Positions 41,458 through 50,448 of a DNA stretch of 64,000 bases are shown in pieces. The translations under genes and the position numbers were made by a program. Source of the stretch: LMUY01 sp964247705 (GTDB taxonomy: Bacteria; Pseudomonadota; Alphaproteobacteria; Acetobacterales; Acetobacteraceae). Below the pieces are notes generated by a model, which searched no databases, was not told the origin of the DNA, and worked only from the letters and a program-made list of their open reading frames with translations. Positions within the stretch are counted from its first letter, which is position 1. Each line of letters opens with the position of its first letter. The stretch lies in assembly GCA_964247705.1 (NCBI GenBank), contig CAXTVQ010000019.1:1-64000 (forward strand), written 5' to 3'.

Positions 41458-41946
41458 ATGCCACTGTATGAATGCGTGCTCATCGCACGCAACGACGTCA
41501 CGCAACAGCAGGTCGAGGCCGTTGCCGACACCATCGCCGCCCAGCTCGAGGCCGATGGCGGCACCGTGCCGAAGCGCGAATACTGGGGCCTGCGCTCCCT
41601 CGCTTACCGCATCAAGAAGAACCGCAAGGGGCATTACATGCTCCTCGGCCTCGATGCGCCGCCCGCCTCCATCAACGAGATGGAGCGCCAACTGGGCCTG
41701 AACGAGGACGTGCTGCGTTTCATGACCATCCGCGTGGACGAGATCACGGAGGAGCCGTCCTCCATCCTGTCGCGCAAGTCCGATGACCGTGAGCGCACAT
41801 TCCGCGGCCCGAAGCCCGCCGGCCGGTTCGAGAGCGGCCGCAAGCGCGGCTTCGACGACCGCGAGGAATTCCGCGCCCGTGACGAGTTCAGCCGCGAGGA
41901 CCGCGGCGGGTTCGGCAACGGGTTCAATCCGGGCGGGGAGGAGTAA
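41458..41946 (+). CDS. rpsF: 30S ribosomal protein S6
   Basis: The protein is 162 residues, starting MPLYECVLIARNDVTQQQVE. The conserved core includes YWGLRSLAYRIKKNRKGHY and FMTIRVDEITEEPS. A charged C-terminal tail (DREEFRARDEFSRE, ending GNGFNPGGEE) makes it about 30 residues longer than E. coli S6, as is usual in this group. S6 binds with S18 to the 16S platform. It is first gene of rpsF-rpsR-rplI, with 3 bases to rpsR. Confidence 0.98.
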   Translation: MPLYECVLIARNDVTQQQVEAVADTIAAQLEADGGTVPKREYWGLRSLAYRIKKNRKGHYMLLGLDAPPASINEMERQLGLNEDVLRFMTIRVDEITEEPSSILSRKSDDRERTFRGPKPAGRFESGRKRGFDDREEFRARDEFSREDRGGFGNGFNPGGEE

Positions 41947-41949
41947 GCC

Positions 41950-42234
41950 ATGTCCGACGCAATCAACGACACCGACGTCAATCCGGCCGCCCGCCGCTCC
42001 GCCGTCGGCGCCCGCCGGCCGTTCTACCGCCGGCGCAAGTCATGCCCGTTCTCCGGCCCGAATGCGCCGAAGATCGACTACAAGGACGTGCGCCTGCTGT
42101 CCCGCTTCCTGAGCGAGCGCGGCAAGATCGTGCCGTCCCGCATCACCGCAGTGTCCGCCAAGAAGCAGCGCGAGTTGGCCCAGGCCATCAAGCGCGCCCG
42201 CTTCCTCGCCCTGCTGCCCTACATCCTGGCCTGA
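41950..42234 (+). CDS. rpsR: 30S ribosomal protein S18
   Basis: The 94-residue basic protein has an N-terminal extension of about 20 residues relative to E. coli S18. The conserved part includes RRKSCPFSGPNAPKIDYKDV, RLLSRFLSERGKIVPSRITA and KRARFLALLPYILA. S18 forms a heterodimer with S6 on the 30S platform. It lies 3 bases after rpsF and 12 bases before rplI, and has GGAGG-type sequence in the rpsF tail as its ribosome-binding site. Confidence 0.98.
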   Translation: MSDAINDTDVNPAARRSAVGARRPFYRRRKSCPFSGPNAPKIDYKDVRLLSRFLSERGKIVPSRITAVSAKKQRELAQAIKRARFLALLPYILA

Positions 42235-42246
42235 GGAGCCCCTATC

Positions 42247-42828
42247 ATGGCCGCCATTGAACTGATCCTGATGCAGCGGGTCGATAAGCTCGGGCAGATG
42301 GGCGACGTCGTCCGCGTGAAGCCTGGCTACGCGCGCAACTTCCTGTTGCCGCAGAAAATGGCGATGCGCGCCAATAAGTCGAACCGCGAGCAGTTCGAGA
42401 CCCAGCGGGCCCAACTCGAGGCGCAGAACCTGCGCCGCCGCGAGGAGGCCGAGCGTCTGGCCGAACGGATCGGGCAGCTCAGCGTGACGATCATCCGTCA
42501 GGCGAGCGACTCCGGCAGCCTCTACGGATCGGTGTCCGCGCGTGACATCGCCGACGGCTGCACCGCGGGCGGGCTGACGGTGAACCGCAGCCAGGTCATC
42601 CTGGGACAGCCGATCAAGTCGCTCGGCCTGTCCAACGTGCGTGTGGTGCTGCATCCCGAGGTGTCGCTGCCGGTCACGGTGAACGTGGCGCGTTCGGTCG
42701 AGGAGGCGGAGAAGCAGGCCCGCGGCGAGCGGATCGGCCAGGATGCCGAGAACGAGGACGCGGCGGCGGACGAGGAAATCGCAGCGTTGTTCGAGCCGGG
42801 CGCTGAACCGGGCACGCTTCCAAGCTGA
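42247..42828 (+). CDS. rplI: 50S ribosomal protein L9
   Basis: The 193-residue protein has the N-terminal L9 domain (IELILMQRVDKLGQMGDVVR, VKPGYARNFLLPQKMAMRAN), the long connecting helix (RRREEAERLAERIG), and the C-terminal domain (SDSGSLYGSVSARDIADGCT). An acidic tail (ENEDAAADEEIAALFEPGAE) makes it longer than the 149 residues of E. coli. It is last gene of the operon and is followed by a hairpin at 42833. Confidence 0.98.
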   Translation: MAAIELILMQRVDKLGQMGDVVRVKPGYARNFLLPQKMAMRANKSNREQFETQRAQLEAQNLRRREEAERLAERIGQLSVTIIRQASDSGSLYGSVSARDIADGCTAGGLTVNRSQVILGQPIKSLGLSNVRVVLHPEVSLPVTVNVARSVEEAEKQARGERIGQDAENEDAAADEEIAALFEPGAEPGTLPS

Positions 42829-42832
42829 GCCG

Positions 42833-42855
42833 GGCGGGAAGGCTACGATCCCGCC
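42833..42855 (+). terminator. Terminator of the rpsF-rpsR-rplI operon
   Basis: GGCGGGA (42833-42839) pairs with TCCCGCC (42849-42855) around 9 bases. A T-tract (GGTTTTT) appears about 15 bases further on. It sits 5 bases after the rplI stop. Confidence 0.6.
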
Positions 42856-42923
42856 TCAGCTACCTAAAAGGTTTTTGACGGGCTAGCTTTCGTGAGCCAT
42901 ACCAGCCGCCGGTGTGAGGTGGA

Positions 42924-44174
42924 ATGCGAGCGCTTCTCGACGCGATCCTGAGGCGGTTCATCACTCGGGGCCGGTTGTCGGTGCGTTATCCTGATGGGGC
43001 CCTGGTAACGTACACCGGCGCCGAGGATGGTCCGGAGGCCGGCGTCGAGATCCGCAGCAACCGCACCGTTCGGCGGTTGGTGACAGACCCGGCGCTCGCC
43101 CTCGGAGAAGCCTATATGGACGGCACGTTCGTTCCGCTTGGCGGGTCGATCGCGGCCGTGCTGGACGTTCTGTTGCACAACGCCATGCAAGGGGGCACGC
43201 ATCCGGGCGCCGCCTGGCATATGCTGCTGCGCAAGTCGTTCCGGCGCTGGGCACAATACAACCCGGTGCGCCGCGCCCGTCAGAACGTGGCGCATCATTA
43301 CGATCTGGATGACCGCCTTTACGCCCTGTTCCTCGATCGGGACTGGCAATATTCCTGCGCCTACTTCCCGACTGGCCGCGAAACGCTGGATGAGGCGCAG
43401 GAGGCCAAGAAGCACCATATCGCAGCCAAGCTCCTGCTACGCCCAGGCATGCGGGTGCTCGACATCGGCTGCGGCTGGGGAGGTATGGCGCTGACCCTGG
43501 CCCGCGACTACGGCGCAGAGGTGTTCGGCGTGACACTCAGCGTCGAGCAACTCGCCCGCGCCCGCATGCGCGCCGCCCAGGCCGGGTTGGCGGACCGGGT
43601 GCAATTCGAGCTGCTGGACTACCGGGACTCAGCACTTCCTGGCCCGTTCGACCGCATCGTGTCCGTCGGCATGTTCGAGCATGTCGGCATCAACCACTAC
43701 AACGCGTTCTTCGAACGGGTGCATGGCCTGCTGGCGCCGGGTGGCATCGCTCTGGTGCATGCGATCGGCCGCTCCGCCGGGCCGCGCACCACCAATCCAT
43801 GGCTGAGCCGCTATATTTTCCCAGGCGGCTATTCCCCGGCTTTGTCCGAGGTGTTTCCATCCGTGGAACGCAGCGGCCTGATCGCGACGGACATCGAGAT
43901 CCTGAGGCTGCACTACGCCGAAACGCTGCGCCACTGGCGCCGCCGGTTTGCGAGCCACCGTACCGAGGCAGCCGATTTGTGGGGCGAGCAGTTCTGCCGC
44001 ATGTTCGAGCTGTATCTCGCCGGGTCCGAACTCGCATTCCGCCGGCTGGACCACATGGTTTGGCAGCTTCAGCTCGCCCGCGACCTTGGCACTGTGCCAT
44101 TGACGCGGGACTACGTGATCGCCGCCGACGCCACGCCCGAGAAGGCCCGGGGTGCTCTGATCAGGCTGCCTTAA
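42924..44174 (+). CDS. Cyclopropane-fatty-acyl-phospholipid synthase family protein
   Basis: The 416-residue protein starts at ATG 42924. It carries the CFA synthase layout: an N-terminal lipid-binding part (LALGEAYMDGTFVPLGGSIA), VAHHYDLDDRLYALFLDRDW, YSCAYFPTGRETLDEAQEAK, and the SAM site VLDIGCGWGGMALTLARDYG. These enzymes add a methylene or methyl group from SAM to unsaturated acyl chains of membrane phospholipids. The C-terminal LYLAGSELAFRRLDHMVWQL is typical. It is likely cytosolic and membrane-associated. Monocistronic. Confidence 0.92.
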   Translation: MRALLDAILRRFITRGRLSVRYPDGALVTYTGAEDGPEAGVEIRSNRTVRRLVTDPALALGEAYMDGTFVPLGGSIAAVLDVLLHNAMQGGTHPGAAWHMLLRKSFRRWAQYNPVRRARQNVAHHYDLDDRLYALFLDRDWQYSCAYFPTGRETLDEAQEAKKHHIAAKLLLRPGMRVLDIGCGWGGMALTLARDYGAEVFGVTLSVEQLARARMRAAQAGLADRVQFELLDYRDSALPGPFDRIVSVGMFEHVGINHYNAFFERVHGLLAPGGIALVHAIGRSAGPRTTNPWLSRYIFPGGYSPALSEVFPSVERSGLIATDIEILRLHYAETLRHWRRRFASHRTEAADLWGEQFCRMFELYLAGSELAFRRLDHMVWQLQLARDLGTVPLTRDYVIAADATPEKARGALIRLP

Positions 44175-44215
44175 CCTCCTCGTAATACCTCGGCACTACC
44201 CTGCGGTGGTTCGTC

Positions 44216-46156
44216 ATGAGGTGCTGCGTGGTCCTGACCCGGCTGATTACTAGGTTGAGCCTGCTATGGCAGATCCTGATCCCTTCGGTGCTCGCAATCG
44301 TCTTCGCCGTGGTCGCCGTCGAGAGCTGGACGCTGCACATCGGCCAGAACGCGCTGCAGGCGCAGATGCAACGCAACCTGCACACCGACCTCGCGCTGCT
44401 GAAAAGTTACCTGGCCCCGCTCGGGGAGGGTTGGTCGCTGCAGCACGGCAGATTGCGGCTAGGCCTCGTCGACTCCACGGACCTGGCTGACGCAATCGAT
44501 GGTGCCAGCCAAGCGTCGGGCGGCGTAGCCACCATCTTTAGCGGAGACGAGCGGATCGCCACCAGCATCAAGAAAGCGGATGGCAGCCGGGCAATCGGCA
44601 CCAAGCTGAACAACCCCACGCTCAGCCAGGTCGTGCTGAATCAGGGCCGAACGTTCGAGGGCACCGCCGAGATTCTCGGCCGTCACTACCTGACGATCTA
44701 CGAACCGATCCGCGATGAGTCCGGGTCCGTGATCGGGATCATGTTCTGCGGCCTGCCAACGGATGAGTTGGAGCTAGCGCAGTTCGCTGTGATCCGCGAG
44801 GCGGTGCTGTCGTCCATACCGGTGCTGCTGGTGCTGGTCAGCATCTGGGCATGGCTGCTGATCCGCAGCCTCAACCCACTGAACCGGCTTGCCGCCGCCA
44901 CCCGGCAGATAGCAAGCGGTGACCTTGAGACGGCCGTGCCGGGCGTCGCGCGCAAGGACCAGATCGGCCGGGTCGCCCAAGCGATCGAGGTGTTCAAACA
45001 GGCCGCTCTGGACAAATTGCGCCTGGAACAGAGTTCGGCGATTGCGCGCGAGGCAGTCGAGGCCGAGCACCTGTCGAACGAGGCAACGCGGCAGGAAGCC
45101 GAGCACGCCCAGGCAGTCGTCGTTGCTTCCCTTGCCACCGGCCTCGAGCATCTCGCGGACGGAGATCTGACATTCCGGCTGCACGAGCAGTTCACCAGCG
45201 GCTACGAGACCCTCCGGACGAACTTCAATGAGGCCATGAACAAGCTGCAAACGATGGTCAAAGGCATCGCCGCCAACACCGCAGCCCTGCGGTCCGGCAC
45301 GCAGGAGATCGCCGATGCAGCCGACGACCTCAGCCGCCGCACTGAACAGCAAGCTGCAACGCTGGAGCAAACGGCGGCAGCCCTCGGAGAAATCACGTCC
45401 ACGGTCGCGAAGACGGCAGACGGTGCGAAGGTCGCGCGCGATGTCGTGGCTCGTACCCGGGCACAGGCGGCGCACTCGGCCGAGGTCGTGCGCGGCGCCG
45501 TCGCTGCGATGGGCGGCATCGAACAATCGTCCGGGCAGATCGGCCAGATCATCGGCGTGATCGACGAGATCGCATTCCAGACGAACCTGCTGGCTTTGAA
45601 TGCCGGCGTGGAAGCCGCCCGGGCCGGCGATGCGGGCCGCGGTTTCGCTGTGGTAGCCAGTGAGGTACGTGCCTTGGCGCAACGCTCGGCCGGCGCAGCA
45701 CGCGAGATCAAGACGCTGATCTCGGCATCGGCCAACCAAGTGCAAACAGGCGTGCGCCTGGTCGGCGAGACTGGCCAGGTCCTCACCGCGATCGCAGCCC
45801 AAGTAGAAGAGGTCAACGACGCCGTTTCCGCCATCGCCGCGTCGGCCGTCGACCAATCCAACGGCTTGGCAGAGGTCAACCGCGCCGTGAACCAGATGGA
45901 CCAGGTGACCCAGCAAAACGCTGCGATGGTGGAGCAGAGCACGGCAGCAAGCCACAATCTGGCGCAGGAAACCGCCGACCTCGTCCGCATGGCGGAGTGC
46001 TTCCAGACCGGCGATCAACCGAAACCCGGGCCTACCCGGCCGTCGATAGCCAAGCAGCCGCGTCCAACGGCAACCGTAACCAAACTCGCACCCCGTGCGG
46101 CAAAGCAAACGGCCGCTCCGCCGGTAACGCGCCAGGAGAACTGGGAAGAGTTTTAG
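44216..46156 (+). CDS. Methyl-accepting chemotaxis protein with CheR-tether pentapeptide
   Basis: The 646-residue chemoreceptor has a first membrane helix (ILIPSVLAIVFAVVAVESW), a periplasmic domain of about 150 residues resembling single Cache domains (VATIFSGDERIATSI, HYLTIYEPIRDESGSVIGIM), a second helix (VLLVLVSIWAWLLI), HAMP (NPLNRLAAATRQIASGDLET), and a signalling domain with the hairpin tip QTNLLALNAGVEAARAGDAG. The C-terminus ends in NWEEF, matching the NWETF-type tether that recruits CheR/CheB. No other chemotaxis gene is in the window. The ligand is unknown. Confidence 0.93.
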   Translation: MRCCVVLTRLITRLSLLWQILIPSVLAIVFAVVAVESWTLHIGQNALQAQMQRNLHTDLALLKSYLAPLGEGWSLQHGRLRLGLVDSTDLADAIDGASQASGGVATIFSGDERIATSIKKADGSRAIGTKLNNPTLSQVVLNQGRTFEGTAEILGRHYLTIYEPIRDESGSVIGIMFCGLPTDELELAQFAVIREAVLSSIPVLLVLVSIWAWLLIRSLNPLNRLAAATRQIASGDLETAVPGVARKDQIGRVAQAIEVFKQAALDKLRLEQSSAIAREAVEAEHLSNEATRQEAEHAQAVVVASLATGLEHLADGDLTFRLHEQFTSGYETLRTNFNEAMNKLQTMVKGIAANTAALRSGTQEIADAADDLSRRTEQQAATLEQTAAALGEITSTVAKTADGAKVARDVVARTRAQAAHSAEVVRGAVAAMGGIEQSSGQIGQIIGVIDEIAFQTNLLALNAGVEAARAGDAGRGFAVVASEVRALAQRSAGAAREIKTLISASANQVQTGVRLVGETGQVLTAIAAQVEEVNDAVSAIAASAVDQSNGLAEVNRAVNQMDQVTQQNAAMVEQSTAASHNLAQETADLVRMAECFQTGDQPKPGPTRPSIAKQPRPTATVTKLAPRAAKQTAAPPVTRQENWEEF

Positions 46157-46199
46157 CTGGCAGGTTGGCTCTCGTCAGCCTGTCTGGCCCATCGAACCC

Positions 46200-47363
46200 C
46201 TACATCCCCTTGGGCAAGCTTCGCTCTACCATACGCGCATACAGACCGGCGCCGAACGGGATTGCCTCGTCGTTGAAGTTGTAACGGGGGTGATGCGGGG
46301 CGGCGCCCTCGCCGTTGCCGACCAGGATGTAAGCGCCCGGCACCTTCTCCATCATGAACGAGAAATCCTCCGAACCCATGGCCGGGCCCTTCGCGCGGTC
46401 GACCGCACCCTCTCCAACCAGTTCGGCCGCCGCGTCTGCGTAGGAGACGGTATGCACGGGGTCGTTATGAAGAGGCGCAAAGATCTTGCGGAAGTCGACC
46501 GTGGCCGTGGCGCCAAACCCGCTGGCCACACCCTCCACGACCCGGCGCAGACGTTCTTCGATCATGTCCATGACCTCGGTCTTGAACGCCCGAGCCGTCC
46601 CCGCCATCACCGCCGTCTGTGGCACCACATTGTAGGCATCCCCACTCGCGATCTTGGTCACGCTCAGAACCGCAGTGTCCACGGGTGAGATATTGCGCGC
46701 CACCACGGACTGCAGCGCCGCCCCGATATGGCAGGCGGTCAGCACCGGGTCGATACTCTGCTGCGGATGGGCCCCGTGGGACCCTTTTCCCTCGATCGCG
46801 ATGTCGAAGAAGGCGCCCCCCGCCATGGCAGCGCCCGGAGTGATGGCATATTTGCCCACGTCCATGCCCGGCCGGTTGTGCATGCCAAAAATGGCGTCGC
46901 AGGGGAAACGCTCGAACAGCTTGTCCTCCAGCATCGCCAGTGCGCCGCCGATCCCCTCCTCGCCGGGCTGGAAGATGAAATTCACCGTGCCGTTGAAGTC
47001 CCGCGTCTCGGCAAGATACCGCGCCGCGCCCAACAGCATCGTGGTGTGCCCATCATGCCCGCAGGCATGCATCACGCCCGGCGTGACACTACGGTACGGC
47101 ACGTCGTTGGCCTCCAGGATCGGCAGTGCGTCCATGTCCGCACGCAGCCCGATCCGCCCCTGCCCGTTGCCGGACCGCAGCACGCCCACCACGCCCGTCT
47201 TGCCCACGCCACGGTGCACCTCGATGCCCAGCCGCTCCAGTTCCGCCGCGACGAGCTCCGCCGTCCGGTGTTCCTCCAGCCCGAGTTCCGGATGCGTGTG
47301 CAGATCCTGCCGAAAGGCGGCAAGCTCGGTCTGGTAGCGGCGGATATGGTCGATCGCGGACAT
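46200..47363 (-). CDS. M20 family amidohydrolase (hippurate hydrolase-like)
   Basis: The 387-residue zinc-dependent hydrolase has VMHACGHDGHTTMLLGAARY with two metal-binding His, QPGEEGIGGALAML with the catalytic Glu pair, GMHNRPGMDVGKYAITPG, and GSEDFSFMMEKVPGAY with a further metal ligand region. It belongs to the HipO/aminoacylase group that cleaves N-acyl amino acids in the cytosol. The start ATG is at 47363 on the minus strand. Specific substrate is unknown. It is divergent from gapR. Confidence 0.92.
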   Translation of the reverse strand: MSAIDHIRRYQTELAAFRQDLHTHPELGLEEHRTAELVAAELERLGIEVHRGVGKTGVVGVLRSGNGQGRIGLRADMDALPILEANDVPYRSVTPGVMHACGHDGHTTMLLGAARYLAETRDFNGTVNFIFQPGEEGIGGALAMLEDKLFERFPCDAIFGMHNRPGMDVGKYAITPGAAMAGGAFFDIAIEGKGSHGAHPQQSIDPVLTACHIGAALQSVVARNISPVDTAVLSVTKIASGDAYNVVPQTAVMAGTARAFKTEVMDMIEERLRRVVEGVASGFGATATVDFRKIFAPLHNDPVHTVSYADAAAELVGEGAVDRAKGPAMGSEDFSFMMEKVPGAYILVGNGEGAAPHHPRYNFNDEAIPFGAGLYARMVERSLPKGM

Positions 47364-47488
47364 CGTTGTTCCCCGGGCAATGCTCCGTGCACGTTACAGC
47401 TTCGCAGCCCCCCTGGAAGCCCCGCCGCGAGTTGACCCGGCGTCCGCTGGCCGCTACCCCCGCCGCCTCGCTAACATTGGACACCAGT

Positions 47489-47773
47489 ATGGCAACGGCG
47501 AAGGCAGCGGCGAACGACGACATCACGGACGATACGAAAGTCGGCGGCATCGCGGCCGACCGGCTGCGCTCCATCATCGAACGCGTCGAGCGTTTGGAAG
47601 AGGAACGCAAGGCGCTCGGCAACGATATCAAGGACATCTTCTCCGAAGCCAAGTCCGCCGGGTTTGACGTCAAAGTCATCCGGGCCATTATCCGCATCCG
47701 CAAACAGGAGCCGGCCGAGGTGGAAGAACAGGAGAGCTTGCTGGACGTCTACCGCCGCGCACTGGGAATGTAG
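47489..47773 (+). CDS. gapR: GapR-like nucleoid protein (DUF2312)
   Basis: The 94-residue protein starts at ATG 47489. The core ADRLRSIIERVERLEEERKA and DIKDIFSEAKSAGFDVKVIR, AIIRIRKQEPAEVEEQESLL are the DUF2312 signature. The Caulobacter member, GapR, is a DNA-clamp protein that binds overtwisted, AT-rich DNA ahead of replication and transcription. The charged coiled coil is preserved here. The gene is followed 5 bases later by a GNAT gene. Confidence 0.93.
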   Translation: MATAKAAANDDITDDTKVGGIAADRLRSIIERVERLEEERKALGNDIKDIFSEAKSAGFDVKVIRAIIRIRKQEPAEVEEQESLLDVYRRALGM

Positions 47774-47778
47774 CTGCC

Positions 47779-48204
47779 ATGGATCCGGTGTTGACCTTGA
47801 GCGATACGCCGGATCCGGTTCTGACCGAGACGATCCACGCAAACTTCCTGGAGTGGGCCCAGGCACAGGGCGTGCCGAGCGACTTCCGCCCAATCAGCAT
47901 CCGGGTCGAGCGGAGTGGCGCGCTGCTTGGCGGTCTCGTAGGGCGGACCATCCGGCAGTGGCTGTTCATCGACAACATCGCCCTGCCGATCGCCGAACAG
48001 GGCGCCCAGATCGGCAGCCGGCTGATCGGCATGGCCGAGCAGGAGGCGCTCACCCGCGGCTGCACCGGCGCCTACCTGCAGACGATCCAGTTCCAGGCGC
48101 CCGGTTTCTATCTCAAGCTCGGCTACCGGGAGTTTGCCCGCCTGCCACATGGCGCCGACCCAAGGCTAGACCGTATCTGGTTCAGCAAGACGTTCGCCCC
48201 ATGA
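47779..48204 (+). CDS. GNAT family acetyltransferase
   Basis: The 141-residue protein has the GNAT fold: LLGGLVGRTIRQWLFIDNIA, the acetyl-CoA region EQGAQIGSRLIGMAEQEALT and the C-terminal QFQAPGFYLKLGYREFARLP. Its stop overlaps the start of the next gene (ATGA), whose N-terminal half is a second, related GNAT domain. The pair probably arose by duplication. The substrate is unknown. Confidence 0.9.
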   Translation: MDPVLTLSDTPDPVLTETIHANFLEWAQAQGVPSDFRPISIRVERSGALLGGLVGRTIRQWLFIDNIALPIAEQGAQIGSRLIGMAEQEALTRGCTGAYLQTIQFQAPGFYLKLGYREFARLPHGADPRLDRIWFSKTFAP

Positions 48205-49439
48205 CCTGGAGCGTCGTACTCGAGGCGGAACCGGATGACGCCGCACGCGAAGCGATCCTGCGCGCGCTGGTCGCCCACAACACGACGGCTTTCCGGGACA
48301 GCGGTTTCTCGACCCTGGCGATCACGGTTCGCGACGAATCCGGGGCAGTCGCCGGCGGCTTGTGGAGCTCGATCTGGCACGATTTCCTGTTCGTCCAGTT
48401 CCTGGCCATGGGCGAGGCGAAAGGCCGCGGGATTGGCCGCCAAGTGATGCAGATGGCAGAGGATGAAGCGCGTCGCCGCGGCTGTACCGGCATCTGGCTC
48501 GATACATTCGCCTGGCAGGCGCCCTGGTTCTACCCACGGCTAGGCTTCGAGGAGTTCGGCCGTATCCGCAACTACGTCGGCGGCCAGGACCGCATCTTCC
48601 TGGTCAAGCGCCTGCACCAGCCAGACGCGCCGGCCAGCCCCTACATCCATGGCTACCATCCACGCGAGAACGAGCGCTTGGACGACCAAGCCAACACGCT
48701 GGTGGACTTGCTGCACGCGGACACAACCTACCCGCCCGGCAGCACCGTGCTCGAAGCCGGGTGCGGGGTCGGGTCGCAAACACTCACCCTCGCCCAACGC
48801 AGTCCCGGCGCCCGCTTCACCTCGGTAGACGTCTCCGCACCCTCGCTTGCCGAGGCGCAACGCCGGATGGCACAGGCCGGGTTGGCCAACGTCGACTTCC
48901 AGCAGGCCGACCTTTTCGCGCTGCCTTTCCCTCCGGCGTCCTTCGATCACGTCTTTGTCTGCTTCGTGCTCGAGCATGTGTCCCGGCCGGCGGAAGCGCT
49001 CGGCGTGCTGGCAGCCGTACTCAAGCCAGGCGGCACGATGACCGTGATCGAGGGCGACCACGGCTCGGCCTACTTCCATCCCGAGAACGAGGCATCCCGT
49101 CGCGCGATCGGTTGCCAGGTCGAGCTGCAACGCCGGGCCAAGGGCGATGCCATGATCGGACGGCAGCTCTACCCACTGCTGACCGCTGCGGGTTTGCACG
49201 CCGTGACGGTGTCGCCTCGTATGGTCTACGCCGACGCCAGCAAGCCTGCACTGGTCGACGGTTTCGTCCGCCGCACCTTCACGGCCATGATCGCGGGCGT
49301 TCGAGCGCCCGCACTCGAAGCTGGCCTCATCGATGCTGCGACGTTCGATGCTGGAATCGCAGGGCTGCACCGCACCGCCGAACCCGGCGGCGTGTTCTGC
49401 TACACCTTCTTCAAGGCATCCGGTCAGAAACCGGTCTGA
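48201..49439 (+). CDS. GNAT acetyltransferase fused to a SAM-dependent methyltransferase
   Basis: The 412-residue protein starts at ATG 48201. Residues about 1-135 form a GNAT domain (FLFVQFLAMGEAKGRGIGRQ, WQAPWFYPRLGFEEFGRI) similar to the preceding protein. From about 145 a class I methyltransferase follows (TVLEAGCGVGSQTLTLAQ, SVDVSAPSLAEAQRRM, FVCFVLEHVSRPAEALGV). The frame is continuous across the junction, so the fusion is real in this sequence. Substrates are unknown, but a single molecule might be both acetylated and methylated. Confidence 0.9.
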   Translation: MTWSVVLEAEPDDAAREAILRALVAHNTTAFRDSGFSTLAITVRDESGAVAGGLWSSIWHDFLFVQFLAMGEAKGRGIGRQVMQMAEDEARRRGCTGIWLDTFAWQAPWFYPRLGFEEFGRIRNYVGGQDRIFLVKRLHQPDAPASPYIHGYHPRENERLDDQANTLVDLLHADTTYPPGSTVLEAGCGVGSQTLTLAQRSPGARFTSVDVSAPSLAEAQRRMAQAGLANVDFQQADLFALPFPPASFDHVFVCFVLEHVSRPAEALGVLAAVLKPGGTMTVIEGDHGSAYFHPENEASRRAIGCQVELQRRAKGDAMIGRQLYPLLTAAGLHAVTVSPRMVYADASKPALVDGFVRRTFTAMIAGVRAPALEAGLIDAATFDAGIAGLHRTAEPGGVFCYTFFKASGQKPV

Positions 49440-49444
49440 CCGGC

Positions 49445-50062
49445 TCAGCGCAGAAGTTCGTAAGGCCCACCGCGGACCAGCGCAGCTTGATACCCAGGCC
49501 GCGCATGAATCCGCGCCAGGTAAGCGGCGAGAGCCGGGTAGCCCTGGAGCCCGCTCCGCGCCTGCGCCGCCTCCAACGGAAAGGACATCATGATGTCTGC
49601 CACGCTCAATTCTCCACCGGCGAGAAATGGCGCATCGCCCAACTCGCCCTCCACATAAGCGAGCATGCCAGCGATTTGCGCGTCCACCCGGGACAGCAAC
49701 GGGGCGGCTGCCTCGCCGAGGCGGGACAGATACAGCTTCAACAGCAGCGGCGTCATGGCCGAGCCCTCGGCGAAGTGCGACCAGAAAATCGCCCGCCGAC
49801 GCTCCGCCGTTCCCGCCGGGCGAAGGCCACCATACTCCTCCGCCAAATAGTCCACGATCGCACCCGACTCCGCGACAATCAGCCCGTCATCATCGATCAC
49901 CGGCGACTTTCCGAGCGGATGAACCGCTTTCAGCGCCGGCGGGGCCAACATGGTCGCCTTGTCGCGCTCGTAGCGGACCACTTCGTATTCGACCTCGAGC
50001 TCCTCCAGCATCCAAAGAATGCGTTGGCTCCGGCTATTGTTGAGGTGGTGAACGGTCAGCAC
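49445..50062 (-). CDS. Glutathione S-transferase family protein
   Basis: The protein is 205 residues from GTG 50062, which overlaps the DUF2237 stop. The thioredoxin-fold N-terminal domain has NNSRSQRILWMLEELEVEYE and HPLGKSPVIDDDGLIVAESG, the glutathione-binding side, and the helical C-terminal domain has SVADIMMSFPLEAAQARSGL. The Ser near residue 10 could be catalytic. It belongs to the common proteobacterial GST group. It converges on the GNAT-methyltransferase gene with 5 bases between stops. Confidence 0.92.
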   Translation of the reverse strand: MLTVHHLNNSRSQRILWMLEELEVEYEVVRYERDKATMLAPPALKAVHPLGKSPVIDDDGLIVAESGAIVDYLAEEYGGLRPAGTAERRRAIFWSHFAEGSAMTPLLLKLYLSRLGEAAAPLLSRVDAQIAGMLAYVEGELGDAPFLAGGELSVADIMMSFPLEAAQARSGLQGYPALAAYLARIHARPGYQAALVRGGPYELLR

Positions 50063-50448
50063 GAAGCGGCGTGTTTCTTGAGGTCCTCGAGTGCGCAATG
50101 GGCTAGCGCACCCTCTTCCGTCGCCTCCAGCGTAACCATCGGGGCGCACCCGGCCTCGAACGCCTCCTGCCACCGCGGGGCGCACAAGCACCAGCGGTCG
50201 CCTGGTTGCAGGCCTGGAAAGCCAAACTCCGGGTGCGGAGTGGACAGATCGTTGCCGCGCTCGGCGCTGAACCGGAGGAAGTGCTCCGTCACCACGGCGC
50301 AGACCGTATGGCTGCCGAGATCCTCCTGCGCGGTGTTGCAGCAACCATCGCGAAAGAACCCGGTCAGCGGATCCGTGGAACAACTGGCGAGCCGCCCGCC
50401 CAGCACGTTGCGCCCGGGCGGGCGGCCACCGGTCTCGTCAAATGGCAT
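50056..50448 (-). CDS. DUF2237 family protein
   Basis: The 130-residue protein has the DUF2237 pattern: GRNVLGGRLASCSTDPLTGF, FRDGCCNTAQEDLGSHTVCA, and LQPGDRWCLCAPRWQEAFEA. Six conserved cysteines are visible, which suggests metal or disulfide chemistry, though the function is unknown. Its start overlaps the end of the MFS gene by 11 bases and its stop overlaps the GST start, so MFS, DUF2237 and GST form one operon. Confidence 0.93.
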   Translation of the reverse strand: MPFDETGGRPPGRNVLGGRLASCSTDPLTGFFRDGCCNTAQEDLGSHTVCAVVTEHFLRFSAERGNDLSTPHPEFGFPGLQPGDRWCLCAPRWQEAFEAGCAPMVTLEATEEGALAHCALEDLKKHAASC

